A stretch of 5,376 nucleotides of DNA from JBOGGN01 sp050744165 (lineage in GTDB: Bacteria; Actinomycetota; Acidimicrobiia; Acidimicrobiales; Palsa-688): the NCBI GenBank assembly GCA_050744165.1, contig JBOGGN010000418.1, positions 1 to 5,376 of the forward strand, written 5' to 3'. How positions within the stretch are numbered: the first letter of the stretch is position 1; every line of letters starts with the position of its first letter. The position numbers and the translations under genes are program-made. Below are positions 1 through 4,294 of the stretch, piece by piece. The notes under the pieces are model-generated. The model saw only the letters and a list, made by a program, of their open reading frames with translations, made no database searches and had not been told where the DNA came from.

Positions 1-2
1 CC

Positions 3-236
3 GAGCTGGCCGCCTTCCCGAGCATGACCAACGGGGTGGCCGACCCTCCGCCTCTTCGTCTCGCCCGCTGGGCTTCGCTCTTTGGGGAAGAACTGGCGGA
101 AGTCCACCGTCTCGCCGGCGGTTCGACTCCGCTGAGCGACATAGAACTCCAGGAGGTCCTCTACCTGGCGGGCCGGCTTCTGTCGACGCTGGCGGACCGG
201 TCCCTTAACCGAGTGGACGACTTCCGGCTCGGATAA
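3..236 (+). CDS. Unrecognised protein, C-terminal part (5' partial)
   Basis: This reading frame is open from the left edge (first whole codon at base 3) to a TAA-independent TAA/TGA-type stop at 234-236 and encodes about 77 residues. An ATG at 24 could be a start, but the frame is open before it (ELAAFPS) and no ribosome-binding site is visible, so I read it as the end of a longer protein. The visible part has a Pro-rich stretch (DPPPLRLARW), then two likely amphipathic helices (SLFGEELAEVHRL and LQEVLYLAGRLLSTLAD), and ends with RVDDFRLG. It looks soluble, with no membrane segment. Third codon positions are rich in G and C, as in the downstream genes. I do not recognise the family and assign no function. 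It runs in the same direction as the nucleotidyltransferase gene, with about 250 bases between them. Confidence 0.5.
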   Translation, partial: ELAAFPSMTNGVADPPPLRLARWASLFGEELAEVHRLAGGSTPLSDIELQEVLYLAGRLLSTLADRSLNRVDDFRLG

Positions 237-490
237 GCCCCGCCTCTTTCCCACCGGTCCGGGACTGGGTCGCACGGCGGTCCGGTAAGACGTAGGCCTC
301 CGCGGCATGGACCTGGCTCGACGGTTCCACGGCCACAGTGTCGCGTTGCGTTCCTCCTTGTCGATTGATCCTCTCGATGGGGAGAGTTTCTCCGGTGATC
401 AACTGAACGGCTGTTGCGACCGTTCGGACCGGCCGCTCGGGGTCGTTGTCGCGGTCTGGCCGCTCATAAATCGCGACTCCATCTCGTTTC

Positions 491-1105
491 ATGCAAGATA
501 TATTGCGTCTTGTGAGAACGTCAGCACCGGCCTTGCTGCCGCTGTTCCGGTCTCGGACCCAGCTCGACGTTCTCGGGACTCTGTACGTGGGCCCGGCGCG
601 CGAGTGGACGGTGACCGAGCTGGCCGACGAGGTTGGTGCCAACGTGGCGACAGTCAGCCGTGAGGTCGTCCGGCTGGCGCGGGCGGGCATCGTCGCGGTC
701 CGCGGCCAGGGTCGCAACAAACTGGTGTCGGCCAATTGGAACCTCTCGTGGGCCGGGCCGCTCGCCGAGGTGCTCGACCGCACCATCGGTCCGCTGCTCA
801 TGCTGGCCGACGCGCTCGCCGACGTCGCCGGCCTGGAGGAGGCGTGGGTTTTCGGGTCTTGGGCGGCGCGCTACCAAGGCCACCCCGGTCACGCCCCCCA
901 CGACATCGACGTTATCGCCGTTGGTGATGACCTCAGCCAGATCGCACTCGCCAAGGCGTCCATGGCGGTGTCGGAGCGGGCCGGCGTCGACGTCAACCCG
1001 ATCGCGGTCCCCACCGGCAAGTGGGCCTACCCTGCGCCGGGGTCATTCGTGGCTGACGTGCGGGCTGGGCCGACCGTCCGGGTGCCGGTGGCGAGCAATG
1101 CCTGA
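491..1105 (+). CDS. Winged-helix/minimal nucleotidyltransferase fusion (MNT antitoxin type)
   Basis: A 204-residue protein with two domains. Residues about 20-80 form a winged helix (LADEVGANVATVSREVVRLARAG, then a wing ending GRNKLV), of the ArsR/MarR-like type. Residues about 115-171 are a minimal nucleotidyltransferase: VFGSW with G122-S123, then the D138-I139-D140 metal-binding pair, then VNP at 168-170. The gap from GS to DXD is 14 residues, longer than the classic GSX10DXD spacing; from memory this is usual in winged-helix-fused members. In MNT/HEPN systems the nucleotidyltransferase acts as antitoxin by adding nucleotides to the HEPN RNase. That role is inferred here from the HEPN gene that follows with an 8-base overlap. 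The winged helix suggests autoregulation. The ATG at 491 is chosen because the N-terminus LRLVRTSAP matches my memory of homologues; no Shine-Dalgarno is visible. The partner toxin is truncated, so this may be an orphan antitoxin. Confidence 0.88.
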   Translation: MQDILRLVRTSAPALLPLFRSRTQLDVLGTLYVGPAREWTVTELADEVGANVATVSREVVRLARAGIVAVRGQGRNKLVSANWNLSWAGPLAEVLDRTIGPLLMLADALADVAGLEEAWVFGSWAARYQGHPGHAPHDIDVIAVGDDLSQIALAKASMAVSERAGVDVNPIAVPTGKWAYPAPGSFVADVRAGPTVRVPVASNA

Positions 1106-1430
1106 CCCGCCGCCACCGAACTCGAAACCTGCGCCGCGTACCGGGGCTCGGCCCGGCGGTGACCCCAGTGTGGCGGGACCATCCGGCCCTCGAGATAGCG
1201 CCGCGACACGGGCCCGCCTGACCGAGTTGGCAGCGACCGGCCAGATCGAGCGGGTCCGCCCCAACCCCGCGTTCCAGGCCCAGCAAGTCGACGCTGCGAA
1301 GAAGAACCTCCAATGGGCCGAGCGGATGCTCGATGACAACCCGCTCGCTGCGCTCAGCAATGCCTACGACGCGGGGACGGGGAGCGCCGACGTTGATGCA
1401 CTAGCATCTAATGCGTGCGCACCACCTTGA
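1098..1430 (+). pseudogene. HEPN-domain toxin gene, truncated
   Basis: The frame starts at ATG 1098, inside the last codons of the nucleotidyltransferase gene, and encodes 110 residues. Residues about 1-36 are a Pro-rich lead. Residues about 41-92 (LTELAATGQIERVRPNP, then helices with AAKKNLQWAERMLDDNP and ALSNAYDA) match the first half of MNT-associated HEPN proteins, where the consensus continues YDAARKA into a second helix pair with the catalytic RX4-6H motif. Here the likeness stops after YDA (about base 1373). The last 18 residues are a read-through of the vapB promoter and first codons, in another frame, to a TGA at 1428-1430. No RX4-6H motif is present, so RNase activity is very unlikely. 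I read this as a deletion or insertion scar created when VapBC came to lie here. The short product could still fold with or bind the nucleotidyltransferase. The family call rests on motif memory. Confidence 0.75.
1398..1418 (+). promoter_or_regulatory. vapBC leaderless promoter and possible operator
   Basis: A -10-like hexamer TAGCAT (1402-1407, form TANNNT) ends seven bases before the GTG start of vapB at 1415, the spacing expected when transcription starts at the start codon itself. No Shine-Dalgarno and no convincing -35 box are visible. The site contains the inverted repeat GCAT-CTA-ATGC (1404-1414) and the outer pair GCAC (1398-1401)/GTGC (1415-1418), offset by half a turn of symmetry only. 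VapB-type proteins commonly repress their own promoter, so this is the likely operator. Confidence 0.5.
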
Positions 1431-1660
1431 CGATTGCCGACGACGTGCTGCACGCCGCTCGGGAGCGGGCTCGGCGCGAGGGACGCCCGGTGGGCGATGT
1501 GCTCTCGGATCTGGCTCGGGCGGGATTGAACGCTCGGGGTGCGGCACCGTCGGAGCCGGCGACCGGGCAGGATCTCTACGGGTTCGTCCCCTTCCCGCGG
1601 CGGGGACCGGCCGTGTCCAACGAGCTCATCGATCTCCTACTCGACGACGACCCGGCGTGA
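1415..1660 (+). CDS. vapB: VapB-type antitoxin (ribbon-helix-helix)
   Basis: An 81-residue antitoxin. It opens with RTTLTIADDVLHAARERARREGR as three consecutive parts of a ribbon-helix-helix DNA-binding domain: strand RTTLTI (residues 2-7), helix ADDVLHAARERAR, turn EGRPVG, helix DVLSDLARAGL (to about residue 38). The C-terminal half (about 40-81), with GFVPFPRRG and an acidic end ELIDLLLDDDP, is the part that in this family wraps the toxin and blocks its active site. The GTG start at 1415 is chosen over the nearby ATG at 1411 because the ATG is in another frame and GTG gives the canonical N-terminus. The stop overlaps the vapC start in GTGA (1657-1660), which indicates translational coupling. 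Promoter placement suggests a leaderless transcript. The gene appears intact. Confidence 0.92.
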   Translation: MRTTLTIADDVLHAARERARREGRPVGDVLSDLARAGLNARGAAPSEPATGQDLYGFVPFPRRGPAVSNELIDLLLDDDPA

Positions 1661-2085
1661 GGTCGCTGCTCGATGTGAATGTCCTGCTGGCGTTGCTCGA
1701 CGCCGACCATGTCGACCACGAGCGTGCAAGAGACTTCCTCGATCAGGAGATCGCCCACGGTTGGGCATCCTGCCCGATCACCCAGAACGGGTTCGTCCGG
1801 ATCATCAGCCAGCCGAGATACCCGAGCCCCGTCGCCCCGAGCCTCGCCGTCGAGCGCCTCCGCCACGCCTGCGCCACACCCCACCACGCCTTCTGGCCCT
1901 GCGACTTCTCGCTGCTCGATCCCGAGATCGTCGACGCGGCTCTGCTTCACGGGCCCCGCCAGATCACCGACGCCTACCTGCTCGCCTTGGCGGTACGCCA
2001 CCGCGCTCGGTTCGTCACCTTCGACCAATCGGTGCCACTGCACGCCGTCGTCGGCTCGACACCGGACCATGTCCTGGTCTTGTAA
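1657..2085 (+). CDS. vapC: VapC-type PIN-domain ribonuclease toxin
   Basis: A 142-residue PIN-domain protein of normal length, of the type seen in the mycobacterial-style PIN toxins. It starts at GTG 1657, overlapping vapB by four bases. Visible PIN motifs are the N-terminal LLDVNVLLALLD with D6, the CPITQNGFVRI segment (39-49), the ITDAYLLALA helix with D105, and FVTFDQ with D123. These acidic residues bind the metal ion used to cut RNA. The position often held by Glu next to Thr42 is Gln43, a variant I recall in part of this family, so activity is still likely but the metal site may lean on other residues. VapC toxins usually cleave tRNA or rRNA in the cytoplasm and are held inactive by VapB; the RNA target cannot be read from sequence. 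There is no frameshift or internal stop. Confidence 0.93.
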   Translation: MRSLLDVNVLLALLDADHVDHERARDFLDQEIAHGWASCPITQNGFVRIISQPRYPSPVAPSLAVERLRHACATPHHAFWPCDFSLLDPEIVDAALLHGPRQITDAYLLALAVRHRARFVTFDQSVPLHAVVGSTPDHVLVL

Positions 2086-2101
2086 GGCGCACCCCGGCGC
2101 C
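2086..2101 (+). terminator. Hairpin directly after vapC, possible terminator
   Basis: GGCGC (2086-2090) pairs with GCGCC (2097-2101) around a six-base loop, starting at the base after the vapC stop codon. The stem is short and no T-run follows, so it is weak as an intrinsic terminator; many high-G+C terminators lack T-runs, which is the only reason to list it. Confidence 0.3.
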
Positions 2102-2511
2102 GAGCCAGCCGGCGGCAGAGCAGGTGACCACGCCGCGAACGGCAAACATCTCCTCTCTCGGCGGTCGCCGGCCGCCTTCTGTCCACCGTCGTCGGAGCGG
2201 TCCCCTCGACCGGGTCGATGACGTCGGGCTCGCACTCGGCGACCACCCTTGGCGTTGAGCAACCTTCCCCTCCCGCCCTCGTCCAACCATCTCCATCGAT
2301 CCTCCCCCGGTGGAACCTCCGACGCCCTCGGCTTCGAGGAACTTCCCCGTTGCTCGGCCGGCGTTCACCCGGCTCGGTCGTGGGAGACGAACCTGCTCCT
2401 CGGGCGCCCGGAGTCGGCGTCGGGCGGGCCACGACGGCGGCGTCTTCTAGACTGGCGGGGCCGCCAGCCACTGTCAGCCACCCACGAAGCATCTCGTGTG
2501 TTTTTCGTCGG
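2102..2511. other. Non-coding spacer between vapC and tRNA-Arg
   Basis: I see no convincing gene on either strand here. The frames that are open have Pro/Arg/Ser-rich, low-complexity translations typical of antisense or out-of-frame reading in G+C-rich DNA. One clear small structure is present: CTGGCG (2452-2457) pairs with CGCCAG (2462-2467) around GGGC. It could stop upstream transcription before the tRNA gene, but no T-run follows. Confidence 0.5.
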
Positions 2512-2520
2512 TGCTACCGT
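2512..2520 (+). promoter_or_regulatory. Possible extended -10 promoter of tRNA-Arg
   Basis: TGCTACCGT combines an upstream TG with a TANNNT hexamer (TACCGT, 2515-2520). Transcription would start about 43 bases before the mature tRNA, a usual leader length. No good -35 box is visible 17 bases upstream, so this rests on the -10 and position alone. Confidence 0.35.
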
Positions 2521-2569
2521 GACTGGGGCCCGGCGGGCCACCATCCCGTCGGTCACAAGCCCAGAATCT

Positions 2570-2643
2570 GCGCTCGTAGCTCAACGGATTAGAGCATCTG
2601 ACTACGGATCAGAAGGTTGGGGGTTCGAATCCCTCCGAGCGCG
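2570..2643 (+). tRNA. tRNA-Arg (anticodon ACG)
   Basis: A full cloverleaf can be drawn. The acceptor stem GCGCTCG (2570-2576) pairs perfectly with CGAGCGC (2636-2642). The D arm is GCTC/GAGC (2579-2582, 2592-2595). The anticodon stem TCTGA/TCAGA (2597-2601, 2609-2613) encloses loop CTACGGA, giving anticodon ACG at 2604-2606. The T arm GGGGG/CCCTC has one G-T pair and loop TTCGAAT. The discriminator base is G2643 and the CCA end is not encoded (CCG follows). With A34 edited to inosine it would read CGT, CGC and CGA codons, so a TadA-type deaminase is expected elsewhere in the genome. tRNA 3' ends are common integration sites; I see no second copy of this 3' end in the window. Confidence 0.97.
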
Positions 2644-2700
2644 CCGACCGACCGAGAAAGTGCAGGTAGAGGGGGTGTGAGGCCTCCGGCGGGTTGGTCG

Positions 2701-2714
2701 CTCAGAGCTCTGAG
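2701..2714. repeat. 14-base palindrome downstream of tRNA-Arg
   Basis: CTCAGAGCTCTGAG is a perfect palindrome 57 bases after the tRNA. As RNA it makes a five-pair stem with an AGCT loop, which could help end the tRNA transcript; with no T-run it could equally be a protein-binding dyad. Confidence 0.35.
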
Positions 2715-3020
2715 AGCCACCCTCGGCCGAACGGGGGCGGTCATCGACGGCTTGGAGCGACCGATCGGCATGACTCAACGTGCTCGCCACCGGCATCGTG
2801 GGGCCCATCAGATCGACTCGATCCGCCCGCGCCCGGCCGGCAGCTGAGCCACCAGCTCGATATGCCAGCTGCTCGAGAAAGAGTCTCTTAGCAGCAGGTC
2901 AACGCTGAAGTCGTACGCGCACCTGCGACCCGACCAGCCATGCCCCCTTGGCGAGACGCCCGGCACTGACTCAGGGACAAGCTCCTCCGACGAGGCCAGG
3001 CGAGCGGGCGACCATCCCAA

Positions 3021-3033
3021 TCGACTCAGTCGA
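3021..3033. repeat. Palindrome TCGACT-C-AGTCGA
   Basis: Six-base arms around a single central C, directly followed by the GAGGGG/CCCCTC hairpin at 3037-3053. The odd-length dyad with no loop suits a DNA-binding site better than an RNA hairpin. Function unknown. Confidence 0.35.
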
Positions 3034-3036
3034 CCC

Positions 3037-3053
3037 GAGGGGTGAAACCCCTC
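3037..3053 (+). repeat. Hairpin GAGGGG/CCCCTC
   Basis: A perfect six-pair stem with a five-base loop TGAAA. It is the first RNA-like stem of the series leading to the DUF3892 gene, 15 bases before the larger inverted repeat. Confidence 0.4.
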
Positions 3054-3067
3054 CCTGTTTCGCTCAT

Positions 3068-3099
3068 GACCACTCGCGCGATGGCGCGCGCGAGTGGTC
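3068..3099. repeat. 13-base perfect inverted repeat carrying ACCACTCGCG in both arms
   Basis: GACCACTCGCGCG (3068-3080) and its exact complement CGCGCGAGTGGTC (3087-3099) flank the six-base spacer ATGGCG. As RNA this is a very stable hairpin, but no T-run follows, so a terminator role is unsupported. As DNA it is a dyad operator candidate: the core ACCACTCGCG (3069-3078, and inverted at 3089-3098) recurs at 4051-4060 at the 5' end of the helix-turn-helix gene. It lies about 160 bases before the DUF3892 start. Confidence 0.6.
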
Positions 3100-3138
3100 G
3101 GATCCACCGTTTGGTCTGCATGACCTGGAAAGATGTTC

Positions 3139-3165
3139 GGTGGGACCCGCCTTGCGAGTCCCACC
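3139..3165 (+). repeat. Hairpin GGTGGGAC/GTCCCACC in the DUF3892 leader
   Basis: An eight-pair perfect stem with an 11-base loop, followed by an A-rich single-stranded stretch (TAACAAAACC). It lies about 90 bases upstream of the DUF3892 start. It might be a leader element or an old terminator; nothing in the sequence decides between these. Confidence 0.4.
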
Positions 3166-3231
3166 TAACAAAACCAACGGAGCCAAAACGACCCGAGTCG
3201 GCCTAGGAACCTTCATCTTGGATCGCGGCGG

Positions 3232-3250
3232 CTCCTCATCACAAGAGGAG
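3232..3250 (+). promoter_or_regulatory. Ribosome-binding site locked in a hairpin (DUF3892 gene)
   Basis: The Shine-Dalgarno GAGGAG (3245-3250) ends six bases before the TTG start at 3257 and decides that start. The upstream CTCCTC (3232-3237) is its exact complement, with a seven-base loop ATCACAA between them. The folded stem would hide the ribosome-binding site, so translation could depend on an opening event (temperature, a ligand, a protein, or a competing upstream hairpin). The complementarity is seen directly; the regulation is inference. Confidence 0.55.
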
Positions 3251-3256
3251 ATTCGT

Positions 3257-3562
3257 TTGACAACGTCCACGAACACCATCACCGCCCAAATCCGGTGCAT
3301 CAACAAGACCGATCGGTTGAGCGCCTATGACCGCATCAAGGCGGTCGGGGGCGTGAACCCGGACCGTACAAGCTGGAAGCTCACAACGGACGAAGCCATC
3401 GCCGGAATTGAAGTCGGCAAGTATCGCTTCTTCGTAGAGCGGCCGGTTGGACACCGGGTCTCGGTCATCGTTGCCGTCTCAGCTACAGGGCGTAAGTACC
3501 TGAAGACAGAGAACGATGGCGAGCAACCCGACAACTTGCTCGCCCTTCCGGAATGTCCTTAA
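3257..3562 (+). CDS. DUF3892 family protein
   Basis: A 101-residue protein that I recognise from its pattern as a DUF3892 member. Family-like blocks are IRCINKTDR (12-20), GGVNPD (31-36), the IEVGKYRFFV strand (51-60), a hydrophobic strand VSVIVAVS (68-75) and the C-terminal KYLKTENDGEQPDNLLALPEC (80-100, in two parts: KYLKTENDG and EQPDNLLALPEC). It is a small soluble beta-rich protein, and its length is normal for the family. The family is widespread and patchy with no established biochemical function that I know of, so none is given. The TTG start at 3257 is fixed by GAGGAG six bases upstream and by family length; the frame stays open further upstream, but that stretch is not family-like. 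Its codons are visibly less G/C-rich than those of vapBC, a mild sign of transfer. It converges with the helix-turn-helix gene, separated by a large inverted repeat. Confidence 0.87.
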   Translation: MTTSTNTITAQIRCINKTDRLSAYDRIKAVGGVNPDRTSWKLTTDEAIAGIEVGKYRFFVERPVGHRVSVIVAVSATGRKYLKTENDGEQPDNLLALPECP

Positions 3563-3577
3563 CACGGCCGACTTCAC

Positions 3578-3607
3578 GAGGGGGGAGCCCACGTGGGCTC
3601 CCTCCTC
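3578..3607. terminator. Bidirectional terminator-like inverted repeat
   Basis: A symmetric dyad centred between 3592 and 3593 on CACGTG. The inner 20 bases (3583-3602) are a perfect palindrome, and including one G-T pair it extends to 15 pairs (3578-3607). It lies 15 bases after the DUF3892 stop and 16 bases beyond the stop of the opposing helix-turn-helix gene, exactly where two convergent genes need a shared terminator. No T-run is present on either side. Confidence 0.65.
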
Positions 3608-3623
3608 AACGGCATGGCTAGTC

Positions 3624-4070
3624 TCACTTCATCAACGACCACTGCCCGTCCTCCAGGCGGTGAACGAGCCCGTCGGCCTGCAAGAGTCTGAGATGCTTGC
3701 GAATGTTGCCTTCGTGCAAGCCGATCAAATGGGCCAACTCGACTGCTGACGCCGACTCGAACTCGGACAAGAGTTCCAGTATCCGAGGTGCCGACGCCGG
3801 AAGACATGGGCCGAGACGCGGAGCCGGTGCATTGCTCGGACGCACGTACATCGCCTTGAACTCCGCCAGATCGTCAGGGCGGACAAACCAGTGCGCTCCC
3901 CGTCGCCGAGCCTTCAAACGTCTGCTTCGAACCATGTCGTTCACCGTGGCCCGATGGACGCCGAGGATCATGGCGACTTCTGGAAGACCGATCATTTCGT
4001 CATGCGCTGCGGTACGAGACTGCATGCCCGCATCTTGGCGCGAGCACGCACGCGAGTGGTGGATGCGCAT
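3624..4070 (-). CDS. Two-domain DNA-binding regulator (excisionase-like HTH plus winged helix)
   Basis: A protein of up to 148 residues. Residues about 26-75 (IGLPEVAMILGVHRATVNDM, then a basic wing RRLKARRRGAHWFVRPDDLAEF) form an excisionase/MerR-like helix-turn-helix of the HTH_17 type. Residues about 92-148 (PRILELLSEFESASAVELAHL, IGLHEGNIRKHLRLLQADGLV, then a short wing) form a second, MarR/ArsR-like winged helix. No ligand-binding or recombinase domain is present, so it is a small DNA-binding protein, perhaps a repressor or a recombination directionality factor. ATG 4070 gives the longest form; ATG 4025 or 3995 would also keep both domains, and none has a visible Shine-Dalgarno. With a start at 4025 the ACCACTCGCG motif at 4051-4060 would sit just upstream, as an autoregulatory operator would. 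It converges with the DUF3892 gene and lies downstream of the broken BTAD gene. Confidence 0.85.
   Translation of the reverse strand: MRIHHSRACSRQDAGMQSRTAAHDEMIGLPEVAMILGVHRATVNDMVRSRRLKARRRGAHWFVRPDDLAEFKAMYVRPSNAPAPRLGPCLPASAPRILELLSEFESASAVELAHLIGLHEGNIRKHLRLLQADGLVHRLEDGQWSLMK
4051..4060 (-). promoter_or_regulatory. Third copy of ACCACTCGCG, candidate operator
   Basis: CGCGAGTGGT on the + strand (ACCACTCGCG on the gene's strand) at the 5' end of the helix-turn-helix gene, followed by GGAT as the copy at 3089-3098 is followed by CGGAT. Shorter CGCGAG/CTCGCG cores surround it at 4039-4044 and 4081-4088. Binding by the adjacent regulator is an inference. Confidence 0.35.
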
Positions 4071-4096
4071 ACGCGTGGCGCTCGCGAGAGTGGCCG

Positions 4097-4111
4097 CCCG
4101 CCGGCGGCGGG
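4097..4111 (-). terminator. G+C-rich hairpin between the BTAD pseudogene and the HTH gene
   Basis: CCCGCC (4097-4102) pairs with GGCGGG (4106-4111) around a three-base loop. It sits in the roughly 220-base gap between the end of BTAD-like sequence (about 4295) and the helix-turn-helix gene. It could insulate the two on the minus strand, or lie in the leader of the latter. There is no T-run. Confidence 0.25.
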
Positions 4112-4294
4112 TCGCGTCCGTCCCTGTGTCCAGCCAACCGGGGGGAGCCGGGGCAAGTGGATCGACGCTGCATCCTGTTCTCGACCAGACATGACAGACG
4201 AGTCCGTCGCGGCCCGTGAGATCACAGCTCGATATGACGTGAGCCGGAGCGAGAATGCCTCTGCTGTGACGGGCGGTCGTCGGAACCGCTCGTA

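Larger units (their letters stand above)
2644..3230. other. Non-coding, hairpin-rich region before the DUF3892 gene
   Basis: No open frame here looks like a real protein. The region instead holds several dyads: a 14-base palindrome CTCAGAGCTCTGAG (2701-2714); GCTGCT/AGCAGC (2868-2873, 2890-2895) around a loop with its own AAGAG-T-CTCTT dyad; TCGACT-C-AGTCGA (3021-3033); GAGGGG/CCCCTC (3037-3053); a 13-pair inverted repeat (3068-3099); and GGTGGGAC/GTCCCACC (3139-3165). Those from about 3021 onward could form the structured 5' leader of the DUF3892 mRNA. The sequence matches no riboswitch or ncRNA family that I recognise. No confident promoter was found. Confidence 0.5.

Noticed and set aside
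205..492. A 95-codon minus-strand frame (start MKRDGVAIYERP) divergent from the nucleotidyltransferase gene
   Set aside because: Its translation has a fairly natural composition, but it matches nothing I know, its ATG overlaps the ATG of the nucleotidyltransferase gene leaving no room for promoters, it has no ribosome-binding site, and its end overlaps the preceding gene. Possible but unsupported.
633..1097. Upstream extension of the HEPN frame across the nucleotidyltransferase gene
   Set aside because: This is the out-of-frame shadow of the nucleotidyltransferase gene, Arg/Pro/Ser-rich and without motifs; the real start is ATG 1098.
1411..1656. Reading vapC from the ATG at 1411 as a 224-residue protein
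   Set aside because: The first 82 residues are vapB read out of frame; the PIN domain begins properly at GTG 1657, which overlaps the vapB stop.
2249..2680. A 143-codon plus-strand frame running through the tRNA gene
   Set aside because: It covers the whole tRNA; the VAQRIRASDYGSEGWGFESL segment is simply the tRNA translated, a well-known false protein.
2808..3164. A 118-codon minus-strand frame over the hairpin region
   Set aside because: It crosses three inverted repeats and its Arg/Ser/Gly/Pro-rich translation shows no domain; more likely non-coding.
3163..3169. ACCTAAC resembling an integron attC core (RYYYAAC), next to a hairpin
   Set aside because: No matching GTTRRRY partner lies at the expected distance and there is no integron integrase; a seven-base degenerate match is expected by chance.
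3992..4294. C-terminal extension of the BTAD frame past 4295
   Set aside because: It has no BTAD likeness and runs into the regulator gene in another frame; treated as read-through after loss of the native stop.
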